The notes beneath the pieces are model-generated. The model made no database searches and was not told where the DNA came from. It saw only the letters and a program-made list of their open reading frames with translations. Positions 36,581 to 47,249 of a DNA stretch of 64,000 nt are shown here, one piece after another (the stretch's first letter is position 1; each line of letters begins with the position of its first letter). A program made the translations under genes and the position numbers. This DNA comes from Paragorgia papillata (Eukaryota > Cnidaria > Anthozoa > Scleralcyonacea > Coralliidae): contig JAWNZC010000353.1 in the NCBI GenBank assembly GCA_035771165.1, positions 1,820,001-1,884,000 on the forward strand, written 5' to 3'.

Positions 36581-36712
36581 ACACGGTGGCTTGAAGATAT
36601 GAATTTTATCTTCTCGTGGTAAAAACAATATGTTACGAATGAGCGCAGCGAATGAGTAAAATATTGTTTTTACACGCACGAAGATAAAATTCATATCTTC
36701 AAGCCACCGTGT
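36581..36712. mobile_element. Hairpin MITE with ACACGGTGGCTTGAAG ends
   Basis: Two arms of about 50 bp (ACACGGTGGCTTGAAGATAT... and ...ATATCTTCAAGCCACCGTGT) around a 30-bp loop containing GAGCGCAGCGAATGAG. Similar foldback repeats are abundant in cnidarians. Confidence 0.8.
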
Positions 36713-36724
36713 TTTTTTCATCAT

Positions 36725-36765
36725 GCACTCTGATGATCCCGTTTAGGGTGAAACCTCTGGTAGCG
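36725..36765 (+). ncRNA. Degenerate hammerhead-like motif
   Basis: CTGATGA, CCC/GGG stem II with a GTTTA loop but a T-T mismatch at its base, GAAA, then a three-pair stem III ACC/GGT. No stem I can be drawn. It is followed about 40 bp on by a TATA microsatellite, as in the retrozyme-like copies. Probably a decayed relative. Confidence 0.25.
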
Positions 36766-37357
36766 AAGACTTTAAGGTAAACTATACTTCATGCGTTCTA
36801 TATATATATATATATAGTATATATATATATATATATATACAAAAACATGAAACCTATGAAAAGTCTTTTTAAAGTTTTTTCGCTTGACATCTTTCCCTTT
36901 TATGACCCTTTTTTGGGTGCACACATGTCCTCATAAAGTTGGTACCCTCCCTTTTTTTGTTGTGCTGACTCGACCAGTATGTTCCAGTACAGGATTTTCT
37001 TTTCCTTGAGTCCGTCCCACAAGGCATCTTGTTCTTGAACTATGAAAAAAGAAACATGTAAGAAATATAGGGTAATCAGTACTTATTACTAAAACATCAT
37101 GTGAAAAAAAATATATATAGAATCATGATATTGAAACCCTTTTTAAAAATATAAAAGTGTTTGGTTACATGTAATTAACCATTCTTGCTGAAGTTGGCTT
37201 CAACCGACTGCTTCCCTCTGTTTAACAAAATTGTCTGACATTAGCTACAACAAAATACAAAGCAGCCTAATAGGCAGGAATGAGTTAATATTGATTGTGG
37301 TTTATTGACTGAAAAATGCAATGCAATACTAACAGTACTTTACCAGTGGGATATATT

Positions 37358-38560
37358 TCATTTTGCATCTGATTCCTTATCTTCATCCTTTTCTACAGAT
37401 ACATCCTTACTAGGTTTGTTTTCAAACTGACTATTTAGTGGCTTTGGAATCTTTTCCTGATATCTTGTCCTTATAGTATCAAGCACTGGGTTTTCAACAC
37501 TGAACAAGAGCTCTTTAATTTTGTTGACATAATCTAGAGGAAGATAATTTTTTTAGCTCATGTTTGTACTGTATTAAATGTACAATGGTTTTAAAAAAAA
37601 CACCGGCTGATAAGAATACAATACATGTATGTTTGGGGGCAGTATGCAACTGTTTGCTTCCAGTTTTCAGACAAAAAATATCTTTTGCTTAACCCGTTTC
37701 TGCCTACCTGTAGCTAGCTTGTTCCTCTGCTGAATAAAGTAGTCTGGTGTTTACAGTGTAATAGCCAGATTAAAATAAAAGCTGTCTTAGGCAGCAAATT
37801 GCATTAATGTATTTTTAAGACCTTGAAAAGGTTTCATGAAAAGTTTTGTCATAAAGAACTCACCATATGTAGGTTGAACAGGTACATTTCTCATAACTTC
37901 ATACCCCAGCTTAAATTTTGGAAATGTTAGTTTCACACAGTCCTTGCCATCCTTGGTTTTCTGTGTTTTCCTTTGAAGGTTTTCATTAAAATGTAAACAC
38001 GCTAAAATATGCCTATGGGTGAAGGAAGCAAATTAGAGTAATAAATGTGACTTGCAATTTTATCTTTTTGCAATTTTTTGATCTTCTCCTTTAATTTTAT
38101 CTTGGATGTATCTGCATGAGTGAGTGAGTGATGTGAGTGAGTGAGTGAGTGAGTGAGTGAGTGAGTGAGTGACGTGAGTGAGTGAGTGAGTGAGTGAGTG
38201 AGTGAGTGAGTGAGTGAGTGAGTGAGTGAGTGAGTGAGTGAGTGAGTGAGTGAGTGACGTGAGTGAGTGAGTGAGTGAGTGAGTGAGTGAGTGAGTGAGT
38301 GAGTGAGTGAGTGAGTGCAATTTTAACTCAGTCTCAAGGTAAGTACAGACTTGTTTAGCGAGTTAACTTCTGCTGAAAGTCTCTTGGTTTTGTAAGATAG
38401 AATATTATAGAATTCTGTTACCTGCAATTTGTCCCATCCACGAGTAGCTGAACATTTTAGGATGCCAGTGGTTAAGTGTTGAGTGCAGACCTTCTAAGCA
38501 ACTTGTTTGCTCATCTGGATACAATTTCTTTTTGTACATGTCATAACAATCCTGGTGGTG
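37358..38560 (-). CDS. THAP-linked DDE transposase, C-terminal three exons
   Basis: Exons at 38,422 to about 38,560, 37,864-38,001 and 37,358-37,533, with clean GT/AG junctions (AG|GTAACAG, TG|GTGAGT, CCTCTAG|AT). They encode YPDEQTSCLEGLHSTLNHWH with the presumed catalytic Glu in LEGLH, PKMFSYSWMGQIAACLHFNE, VKLTFPKFKLGYEVMRNVPV, and a tail YDYVNKIKELLFSVENP ending in acidic ESDAK and a stop. This matches the end of a transposase family in which a THAP domain precedes an RNase H-like core with TDRH and DIWHVAK motifs. Frames are intact across all three exons. The upstream start of the first exon is not defined. A TGAG microsatellite sits in one intron. Confidence 0.6.
38118..38317. repeat. 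(TGAG)n tetranucleotide microsatellite
   Basis: About 50 copies with three TGACG/ATG interruptions; lies in an intron of the THAP-linked transposase gene. The Ser-Leu-Thr-His open frame on the minus strand is repeat translation. Confidence 0.95.
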
Positions 38561-38859
38561 TTTACAGTTTTGTGTAATTTGTCATATGCTTTTGTTCCTG
38601 AAATTTCGTAAACATACAAATTGACAGAACATGTAATCTAACTTATGAAATGTAAGTGTTGTGGACACGAGACCTTTCATATAACTAAGGTGGATCATAA
38701 ATTATATATGTACATTTTACATACCTACTTTTATCCATTTTCGTGGTTCCAGTTCATCATGGCAACAATTATTGAAGAGAATAATCCCATGATCTTCGTG
38801 CTTATTTGCTACATGCTTCATAAATAAATTATTTCCATTTTGCTTCTATCATGTTTTCA

Positions 38860-39113
38860 AAGACTAGGACGGTTGAAGTGGCACGCAAAACGGTGCTTTT
38901 CTTTTCTCACTAATGCAGATGTCAAAATACCTAGATTTGTTTCAGACCGCCATCGAGGGATAGAAAAGTGGATAAGGAATAGCCAACCACTCATAAAACA
39001 TTTTCTTTTATATTTGGCATGTTATCAGAAGTATTAGCAAGAAGTTACTTAAGGCTAGCTTAGAAAGTGGCTGCGGTATCATCAAGGACTGGGTCCCTCC
39101 AACTCCATTGCAT
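38860..39113 (+). pseudogene. Transposase catalytic-core piece in inverted orientation
   Basis: Plus-strand sequence reads NADVKIPRFVSDRHRGIEKW, IRNSQPLIKHF, then after a one-base shift FYIWHVIRSISKKLLKASLE and SGCGIIKDWV. This is the middle of the same family as the minus-strand exons on both sides: the SDRH motif with the first Asp is kept, while the position normally Asp in DIWHVAK is Tyr. Its N-to-C direction is opposite to its neighbours, so the segment looks inverted inside the gene, or derives from a second copy. Confidence 0.55.
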
Positions 39114-39754
39114 TGCTGTTACCGGTTTTCATTGGCCTATAAAAAGGACACGAATAACTATGTGCTGGTGTTTATACTATTACAAAGCCTATTTTAGCTA
39201 TACCTTTGATAAACATTTTCAGTAATTTATCCACATATATGTAAATTAGAGTACAACCAGGATGTGAGATAGTGGCAAAAGAGACACCCCCCGCCCCCAA
39301 TGTCTGAAAACACTAGCTTTGTCACGCAATTTGTTCAAAAGTATAAGACAATTCGTGGGGCAAAAATACTTCCAGTTCATTTTGGAGAAGGATTTTAAAA
39401 GAAGAAAATATTTGACAATTACGACCTTCAGCTGACCCTTGGTACAAAACTACAAGCCACTTTCGCGTGCACAATGTGGCACAGGCTCAAAGCGTGAATG
39501 CTTTCACAATCAAAATTCACTTTGTCACTTCGCCATTGGCATTTGGCAGTGCACGTGCATAACATGAATTAATGAATTACATTGTGTACACCGTAGCACT
39601 ATTAAAAATTAAAGAATGACATTGTGTACATTGAGCACTTTTAAATTAAAAAACAATCAAGTGTAATTTTACTAAGGGTATTCCCGGGAGTTTTCATCTT
39701 CGACACTCTTTAAAGTTGAACAGTCAACTGTGCAGAGTCTACAACATCATTTTT

Positions 39755-39843
39755 AATGAATGAATGAATGAATGAATGAATGAATGAATGAATGAATGAC
39801 TGAATGAGTGAATAAATAAATAAATAAATAAATAAATAATATA

Positions 39844-39902
<59 letters not shown>

Positions 39903-39903
39903 G

Positions 39904-39955
<52 letters not shown>

Positions 39956-39958
39956 ATA

Positions 39959-40001
<43 letters not shown>

Positions 40002-40002
40002 G

Positions 40003-40065
<63 letters not shown>

Positions 40066-40080
40066 GTAAATAAATAAATA
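39755..40080. repeat. (AATG)n to (AAAT)n tetranucleotide microsatellite
   Basis: About 10 AATG units followed by about 65 AAAT units with a few ATAT and GTAA interruptions. Confidence 0.95.
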
Positions 40081-40344
40081 GGTACGTACTGTATTACTAA
40101 ATTATACCTGTTAAAACATGCAAAAGATAAATGTATTATATCTATAGACAGACAAAAGGAATCATTGTTTACAAAACATAAAGATAAAAAAAATTTGAAA
40201 GCACTTAGTGATTCTGGAAAAAGGCTTGGTAATGGTTGGTAGAGTTTATGGTTGAAAAGAAAAAGATTGAAGGTTGATTTCATACTTTATTAAAATTTGT
40301 TGGTTGGCAATGCCAATGGTGTTTGATAGATAAAGTGTACTCAC

Positions 40345-40536
40345 GTATCTCTCGAGTTCTTTCCGCAAGAGGCTGCGAGTCTTTTGAACACCGTGGAGTT
40401 TTCTCTTCATTTTTACACAATCAGAACAGATCACTTCAGTTGTAGGGATAGAAACAGTGATAGACGATACTGGTAGGACAGGGCTTGAACGGTTGTTAAT
40501 TTCTGGAATTCCAATCGAACTCAGTTGTTCTTGCAA
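40345..40536 (-). CDS. Coiled-coil exon of the THAP-linked transposase
   Basis: Minus-strand open segment with SSIGIPEINNRSSPVLPVSS, then VICSDCVKMKRKLHGVQKTR and SLLRKELERY, ending at a good donor (AGATAC|GTGAGT). Position after the THAP exon and the basic coiled coil with an upstream C-x2-C fit the second exon of THAP proteins, where the coil dimerises them. The next exon in order is not found on this strand. Confidence 0.45.
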
Positions 40537-40689
40537 TGTATTTTCCTTGTTTTTCTTTGAGATGGTTTCGAGATAAATATGGTTGCTTCAATTCTCGCAT
40601 AAACTTTAAGAAATTTGTAGTAAGTCGTTAGTACGCCACAGTTTATACGGTTTTATTAGTCGTATTAAATTTTTAACAAGCACAACTTA

Positions 40690-41099
40690 ACCACACGTTT
40701 TATCACGGTCGGTTGCCAGCTGTTGTGCCTTTTGTATTGACTTAGCAAAAATCGAAGGAATCGATCCCCTCGCAAAAAATCGCTTCAGTGGTTTTAGAGT
40801 TTTTCTTCTCCGTTTCATGCTGTTTCTTTTGGCTGGTTAAACAACACAGTAAAGCTAGCATTGTGCGTAAAGCACGATGGTTCAATGTGTTGAGACACCG
40901 AGCTGACTTAGGCTTCGGCACAAAATCTGGTCTGTGAATCGTCACAAAATCGTGTCCATTGTTTTCGGTTGGCTTCATCTTTTGGAAACGTATGCATTGA
41001 AACACCATGTGTGTCCAACGTGTTCATGCAACTTACTTTATTCGGCTCACCGGCACCACAATACTTACGTCCGCGTTTTTCTTTTAATTGTCCCGCCAT
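40690..41099 (-). pseudogene. THAP domain exon of the 14.6-kb element
   Basis: Starts MAGQLKEKRGRKYCGAGEPN, continues GVSMHTFPKDEANRKQWTRF and DFVPKPKSA, and after a one-base deletion near 40,895 SQHIEPSCFTHNASF, followed by LKRFFARGSIPSIF in yet another frame. These are the zinc-coordinating Cys pair, the FPKD/W core and the C-x2-H region of a C2CH THAP domain, which binds transposon ends. It begins 217 bp inside the right TIR and reads inward. The frameshift means this copy would not make a complete domain. Confidence 0.65.
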
Positions 41100-41291
41100 T
41101 TTGTTTCTTTGCATACTATGCGGCCGAACTGAAGTGCAAAGGTATTTAAATCACAGCCTGGATATCCACACACATCCGGCCGCGCGAACTTTGTCGCGTA
41201 AAGTGAGCATTGTTTGACTTCGATTTTTGTTATATAAAAGGGTACGAAATTAGATTAAAACACCAGAAACCTAACTTTTAATCTTTTCTTA

Positions 41292-41331
41292 GCGAAAATA
41301 TCCAATAAAAATGTTCGTTTCATAGGCACTT
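41292..41331 (-). repeat. Right terminal inverted repeat of the 14.6-kb element
   Basis: CCAATAAAAATGTTCGTTTC followed by ATAGGCACTT, complementary to the left end with two mismatches. Confidence 0.8.
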
Positions 41332-41487
41332 TTAATTTTTCAATTTTAGTAATAACCGGTCTTCACCAGTTTGCAAAGATCGCTCAGGAACCAATAAAAT
41401 TGCAGAAAAATAGCGTTAGGTGTTGCATTTACGTATTTTCAGCAATTTCTTTCCTAAATTGAGCTAAGCAATTTGCAATTGATTTAC

Positions 41488-41727
41488 CTGTTCCGCTATT
41501 ACATAGGACACCGCGGCATCTAAGAAGTGCAAACAATCTTGTTTCGCCCATCCTCGATGCCTGCAACTGGCCAAGTACTGCTCGCTTCCTGTACAACCAA
41601 CGCAATTTAGCCGTATTTCTCCACTACAATCTGGAACTTCCCAACCTCGAAAGGCTGCTCTAGCTCCAGGGAAGAATTTAATAATCTCGCAAAATGCTAC
41701 ATTTACGACAATTAAAACGAGCTTCAA
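41488..41727 (-). pseudogene. SRCR exon remnant of the oldest array unit
   Basis: Reads NVAFCEIIKFFPGARAAFRG, WEVPDCSGEIRLNCVGCTGS and EQYLASCRHRGWAKQDC, ending at the same donor as the young copies. The first third of the domain, including GTVCDDGW, cannot be read, and the last domain Cys is Tyr (AVSY). It lies just outside the right end of the 14.6-kb insertion and is the SRCR exon of the unit that insertion split. Confidence 0.7.
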
Positions 41728-42025
41728 TGCGAGTTAACTTGTTGGAAACCTTTAAGTGACATGTAAGGCTATGAATACGTTAAACGTAGTTTACATCCGT
41801 AGAACTGATTTAAGCTAATTTAACGAAGATTGAAAGTGGTTTAAAGCTCTTTTTCGTCCTATGGGTTTCATGCATCATGCATGGACTAAACATCAAGGCC
41901 AGCACAGCTAAGTATACATGAATTAAAATTGAGATTTGTGTTACTTATTAATAATATATAATATGTGTCTACTATCAAAACTAAATCACATGCTTCACCA
42001 GTGTGATGTGTTCAGCACTTTTCCG

Positions 42026-42153
42026 TTCCGCGTGTCATGTTACAAAAATCGCATGTGATCACATGTGGTTCACATCTGATCACATGTGGTATACATGTGA
42101 TCACATGCGGTTCACATGTGATCACATGTGATTTTGGAACATGACACGTGGAA
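42026..42153. repeat. 128-bp palindrome built from ATCACATGTGAT units
   Basis: TTCCGCGTGTCATGTT at the left pairs with AACATGACACGTGGAA at the right. Between them four TGATCACATG-type units, each itself palindromic, form a nested hairpin. Confidence 0.8.
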
Positions 42154-43371
42154 TTTTTATAAAGGAGAATTCATGGATAGGATTGCATTGATCATGCACT
42201 GCTGTAACAAAGGTCATGTGTGAGTGAAAATAATTTTCGGTTACATAATTAATAAAAATTAAAAAATTGTTAGACGCATACAGGGCATGTTTATATAGAG
42301 ATGAGTTACTCTGTCAGTCAAGTTACTCGGTCAGTCAAGTTACTTGGCACATGCAGCACATGATGTGTCACAAGATTATTACATATACTGTTTTTCATAC
42401 AATAGTGTCTATATGAGACAAATGAGCGTCTTCCCCTGCTGAAAGCTAAGAAGTTACTTGCCTTCACTTGATTATTGGTTAGCTGTGTCTTTACTCGTGC
42501 AAATACTCGATTTGTTTAAAATTGTGTTTGTACGAACGGATATTTGTACAGATTTCTGTTCGTATATTAGGCAATCCCTTCGCAAATGATTCCTAGCCTG
42601 CGTACAGGCGCTCATATTAAGCTCCGCTGCTCAAAGCAACGTAGCATTTCAGAAACATTCAAACAGGAAGATTGTACAAACTACAAAAGTAAACAATCTG
42701 AATTTAATAGCAGTTCAAAGCTCGCCACCACTTCCAGGGGATTTTCAGTGAGAAAAGATTTTCTTGTGAAGGTAAAAGACAACTACGTTTAATATTACGA
42801 TTGTGTGTTGCTGACTTTGAAAAACTTTTATATGACAAACTTACCGTTATCATGTCGAAAAAAATCCTCGACCTCTAACTGATTTAGTTTATTTTCGGCT
42901 AATATGAATAAAAGTGGAAATAAAGATTTCTCATAAAGTTCTGATCAATCACAATCAAGAGTTAAAAAATAATGTAATAATAGCAATAATATTGGAGAGT
43001 AAAGGCTCAGTTTAGACGTCGCCCTTGTGTCGAGTAAAATCTAATTATTTAGCTTAAATACCATCACAAATTCATCACAAGTCCAGCGTATGAAGACAAT
43101 GTCAAATACATATATAAAAGTCAAACTCGGTTCAAATCTATGAGAACATCATGGATTTCAAGAACGGCGTGGATTCATACTATGGTTTTTAGTCATAAAA
43201 CGTGGCCAGTTCTATTGACTGGCACCATTTTGATTTAATTGACTTGATGTACGACATATAAGGTAATTAATCACATAAAGATCTGACGAATAATACCCTG
43301 GATACCAGAGGTTCATTTGTATTCTATTCATGCATGGGTTAAATATTAATATATATCAGACTGGGCAAACT
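42154..43371. other. No gene seen
   Basis: AT-rich; contains AAGTTACTCGGTCAGTC repeated near 42,305-42,345. A 68-codon open frame at 42,586-42,792 has no recognisable domain. Confidence 0.4.
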
Positions 43372-43560
43372 TGGGTGGAGTGGGCAAATTCAGGTGGAGT
43401 GGGCAAATTCAGGTGGAGTTGGCAAATTCAGGTGAAGTGGGCAAATTCAGGTGGAGTGGGCAAATTCAGGTGGAGTGGGCAAACTCGGGTGGAGTGGATA
43501 AATTTTGGTGGAGTGGGCAAACTCGGGTGGAGTGGACTAACTCGGGTGGTGTTACTGGAG
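43372..43560. repeat. 19-bp minisatellite GGTGGAGTGGGCAAATTCA
   Basis: About ten tandem copies with point changes. Because 19 is not a multiple of three the open frames across it change phase each unit, so they are not evidence of a protein. Confidence 0.9.
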
Positions 43561-43739
43561 TGGTCAAGAGAGTGTTACTTGCGCCACAGACTACACAAGG
43601 TTGCCTGTGGAGTACGCTAAAGGTTTTCAGCTCAATAACGAGGCAGCACTTCACTTGCGAAAGTAACTTCTAGTTTTATATATATATTTTAACACTGCAC
43701 CCAGAAAAACCTGTGGTTATGTTATTACCCATCGATAAA

Positions 43740-44000
43740 AATGGGAGTTGTTGTTTTTTCCGTTTTTTTTGGTCGGGGGGGGGGGGGGGGGGTGAGTTAG
43801 GTTATAGTAATTTATTTGAAATTATTTAATATCTGAAAATATGATTATGATTCTAGATTTAGAAAATAATGGGAGGTGGTGTGTGTGTGTGTGTGGGTTG
43901 GGTGGGGGGGGGGGGGAGGGGGGTTATGTTATAGGAATTTTTTAAAACTAAATTAATAGCTGAAACGTAGGTTTTGAATAGGTTATAAGTATAAAAAAAT
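43740..44000. repeat. Poly-G and (TG)n microsatellites
   Basis: G runs at about 43,775-43,792 and 43,900-43,923 and TG run at 43,879-43,895 in otherwise plain sequence; no gene. Confidence 0.8.
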
Positions 44001-44229
44001 AGGAGGTGAAGGAAGGAGTTAGGTTGTAGTAGGTTTTTTAATTTAAGCTTTTCTGGGATTGAAGGCAAGGTGCAATCATAATAAACAAAGGACACGCGGT
44101 GTTTCCATTAATGTATTTCTAGTATAAGCTTTCAATATAATCGTTCTATTATAACATTTACAATAGTCGCATAAAATAATATATTATATATACGTTGTAT
44201 GTTGTCCATAATTTATGATATCACAGTCA

Positions 44230-44440
44230 CATTACACTTTGAGGCCTGGACTTCTCCCTGTGCTGAACAAAATCGTCTGGCGTTAGCCAGGATAAACCTT
44301 AGAGACTCGTCGTCCGGCTTCAAATGGTTAATGAGATAGGTTTTAACAATTTAGCCTGTACCTCTCTCTATGCTGAATAAAATCGTCTGGCGTTAGCCAG
44401 AATAAAATACCAAAGACTCGTCGTCAAGCTTCAAAGTGTT
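44230..44440. repeat. Dispersed AATCGTCTGGCGTTAGCCAG repeat, two tandem copies
   Basis: Two units of about 110 bp. More diverged relatives occur near 37,220, 37,740 and 60,540, so it is a dispersed short repeat of this genome. Confidence 0.7.
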
Positions 44441-44617
44441 AAAAGATTTTCATACAGGAGACTGAAGTTATGATTGGGTTTGTCTCTATAAAAAAATCCT
44501 TGAGTAAGTGCATATAAGTTTGAGGAAGCATAAATAACAGAACTTTGTTATTCTATTTTTGGCTTATTATGATTTAGTACAGGCCCTTCGATGAGACACC
44601 AAGCCAGCCCTGCTGCC

Positions 44618-44998
44618 TCACGGGCGTCCACATATGTCACAGGCGATTCCGGTGGCGTCTGCTTTCCCAGGGTCCTCGCGGCGGAGTCTTGTCTGTCGTC
44701 TTATCTCCACACGCTTTTTTCGCCACCGCTCCGTCCCACTCCAGACCATCTTTCTCCATGCTACTCGATCCAGAGCAACATCTTCCCATCCGTCACAGAT
44801 CTCACACTGTCCTAAGGCTTCCTTCAGCGTGCCTTTGTACCTCAATCTTGGTCTTCCTTGCTTTCCCGTTCCAGTAGCCAACTCACCGTACAGTACCGCT
44901 TTCGGGAGCCTCTCGTTTCCCATTCGTAAAACGTGGTCTGCCCACAGAAGCTGTCTTCTCTTAAGGATTACCGCCATCTCTGGTAAACCGACTTTCAT
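44618..44998 (-). pseudogene. C-terminal domain of the retrotransposon polyprotein
   Basis: KVGLPEMAVILKRRQLLWAD then HVLRMGNERLPKAVLYGELA, GWEDVALDRVAWRKMV and a final C-x2-C (CDICGRP). The LLWADHVLRM...LYGEL block is the conserved region after the RT in this retroelement group. In a different frame from the RT part, so a frameshift lies near 45,050. Confidence 0.65.
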
Positions 44999-45075
44999 GC
45001 AGACCTCATCATTTGTGATTAGTTCTTGCCATTTTATACCAAGGATGGAGCGGAGGCATCTCTGATGGAATTGGT

Positions 45076-46305
45076 TCAGCTTCCGGATTTGTCAGGCGTA
45101 CAGACACAAGATTTCACAACCATAGAGAAGTGTGCCTTAAGAACGACCGTCTTGTACAACGCAATCTTAGCAGTGAGGCGGATGTTGTGGCTCGACCACA
45201 CTCTGTCTCTCAGTCTACCGAACGACTGACTCGCTTTCGAAATACGGTGTTTGGTGTCCTTGTCAATTTGGCCATCTGAGGTGACAATACCGCCGAGGTA
45301 CGTAAATGCTTGTGTCGTTTTGAGAGACTGGCCCTCTAGCATGATAGTTGGTTCCACGTACTCTGCTGATGGTGCAGGCTGATGCAGGACCTCTATTTTC
45401 TTAACACTTATCTGAAGACAGAAGTTATTCGCCGCAGAGGCAAACGTATCCATCAGGCGTTGTAGGGCTTGTGCTGAATGACCGAATAGGCCCCAGTCGT
45501 CGGCAAACAAAATATCGCGAAAAAGAAGTTCGTGAGTTTTCGTCTTTGCTCTCAGCCGTGACAGGTTGAAAAGACCACCATCCGTCCTAACATTCAGGTA
45601 TATACCATCAGTGTTAGTCCTCAGCGCCTCGTTGAGCATAGCTGCAAAAAATAGAACAAACAGGATGGGGGCGATGACGCAACCTTGCTTGACACCTGTT
45701 GTTATCTCGAAGTTCTCAGAAAGTTTCCCGCCAGCGCAGACTTGTCCCATCATTCCGTCGTGGAGCTGACGTGTGATGGCGATCCACTCCACATATTTGA
45801 ACACCTCAGGTGGTATGCCGTCTTCTCCAGCTGCTTTACCGTTAGGCAGGATTTTGATGGCTTTCATAACCTCATCCAGAGTGGGAGGATCGCCAGCGGA
45901 TTCGACTATTGTCCGACCTGTCATGGATGGCACCGAGTGATCGTTTACCGTGGAAGGGGGGTTTTGCAATTCGCTGAAGTGCTCCTGCCATCTCTCCAGG
46001 ACATCCTGCTGGTCAGTGAGAAGTTTATTACCATCAGCTGTTTTGAGCGACGCGAATCCAGTTCGTCTAGGGTCATTCACTTCGTTGACAAGCTTATGTA
46101 AGCCCTTTAAGTCGTGAGTGTCGGCACATTTCTTGATCTCATATGCTTTCCTTTCTATCCATTCACTCTGATATTTACGCGTAGCCGACTTTAGGTTTGC
46201 GGCAGCCTCCTTTTGCACGGTTCTTTTCCTCAATAAGCGGAATAATATCCCTGTGATTTTCAACAAACCAGTCGGTGTCCTTCCTTCTGGTGGTGCCCAG
46301 AACAT
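45076..46305 (-). pseudogene. Reverse transcriptase with an in-frame internal deletion
   Basis: Open frame with KAIKILPNGKAAGEDGIPPE (RT1), then directly QLHDGMMGQVCAGGKLSENF, GVKQGCVIAPILF (RT4), DILFADDWGLFGHS (catalytic Asp pair), KKIEVLHQPAP, FTYLGGIVTSDGQIDKD and HRISKASQSFGRLRDRVWSS. RT motifs 2 and 3, with the first catalytic Asp in the usual DLTKAFDTV block, are missing between PPEVFK and YVEWIAITRQ, removing an estimated 130 residues without breaking the frame. Inactive, and apparently a natural deletion derivative. Confidence 0.75.
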
Positions 46306-47246
46306 CCAAGGTAGTCCTCGTCATTATGTCCCTTAGAGCACTCCATTCCTCGTTTACGGTTGGGTTTACATCCACCAAGTCTATGACCTTGCAACCTGAC
46401 GTTCAATTCCGCTTCTAATTCAGCCCTCTTATCGGTCGACCTTAGCGCTCCAACGTTCAGCTTTGGAATCCGTTTGCACGTCCGTCTTGCTTTCGGCTTT
46501 AAGCTGTACCTCAGACGACTTAACAGGAGCCTGTGATCAGTCTGGCATTCCGCACCTCTCATCACGCGTGTCTGCATCACGTCTTTCAGATCCCGCCTTC
46601 TAGTGATCATATAGTCAATTAGATGCCAGCGTTTGCTTCGGGGGTGCCTCCACGTCCCTTTGTGGGCGTTTTGAGAGAAAGTGTTTGTAATGGCCAGATC
46701 GTACTCTGCGCACTTTGACAATAGGAGTAAGCCATTGTTATTGACCTTGTCTACACCATGTTTACCAATTTGCTCGGGCCATATGTTATTGTCCTGGTCC
46801 GCACGGGCATTGAAGTCGCCGGCGATGACAAGCTTATATCCCTTTGGCGTGTCCTTGATCACATAACTTAGGGCCTCGTAGATGGCTTCCTTCACCTCGT
46901 CTGTGTAGGCCATTGTTGGCGTATAAACGCTGATTAATGTAAGGTACTTGCTGTCCGTGAGCGGTATACGAACAACCATGATGCGCTGGTTTATGGCGCG
47001 CGGGGAGCTTTCGAGCCTCACCGCAATGTCAGATTTCATTACAATAGCCACTCCGTGGAGTCGTTGCATTTCTTCTGGAAGGCCGCTCCAGAAATATGTG
47101 TAACCCGAACTCTTTTCCGTAACTTGACCGCTGTCCGCAAAGCGTGTTTCACTCAGGGCCGCGATGTCGATCTGGTATCTTTGCAGTTCCAGTGCCACCA
47201 GAGCTGTCCATCGTACAGCCGTAGTTTTATCTTGCAACGTTCGCAC
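46260..47246 (-). pseudogene. APE-type endonuclease of the retrotransposon
   Basis: Nicks target DNA to prime reverse transcription. Motifs: LVALELQRYQIDIAALSETR (catalytic Glu), YTYFWSGLPEE, GVAIVMKSDIA, SVYTPTM, LVIAGDFNARADQDNN (Asp/Asn), GTWRHPRSKRWHLIDYMI and MRGAECQTDHRLLLSRLRYS (final DH). The frame shifts near 46,390 (continuing as DVNPTVNEEWSALRDIMTRT) and again near 46,215 before the RT, so no full polyprotein can be made. Confidence 0.75.
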
Positions 47247-47249
47247 ATT

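Larger units (their letters stand above)
26708..41331. mobile_element. 14.6-kb composite DNA transposon insertion in an SRCR-array unit
   Basis: Ends AAGTGCCTATGAAACGAA (left) and TTCGTTTCATAGGCACTT (right) belong to an inverted repeat of about 40 bp with two mismatches. TTA flanks both sides (26,705-26,707 and 41,332-41,334). Sequence left of it matches 48,324-48,450 and sequence right of it continues that match into the SRCR exon, so the two younger units are empty sites. A P2X7-ballast-like gene starts 226 bp inside the left end and a THAP gene 217 bp inside the right end, convergent. Superfamily unsettled: the TTA duplication suggests Harbinger-like or TTAA-type insertion, while the transposase is of a THAP-linked type. 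Confidence 0.75.

Noticed and set aside
38060..40283. Ser-Leu-Thr-His and Leu-Phe-Ile-Tyr repeat open frames
   Set aside because: Translations of the TGAG and AAAT tetranucleotide microsatellites.
43330..43673. VEWANSGG-repeat protein
   Set aside because: The 19-bp repeat changes frame with every unit, so the repeated motif appears in all frames and is not selected coding sequence.
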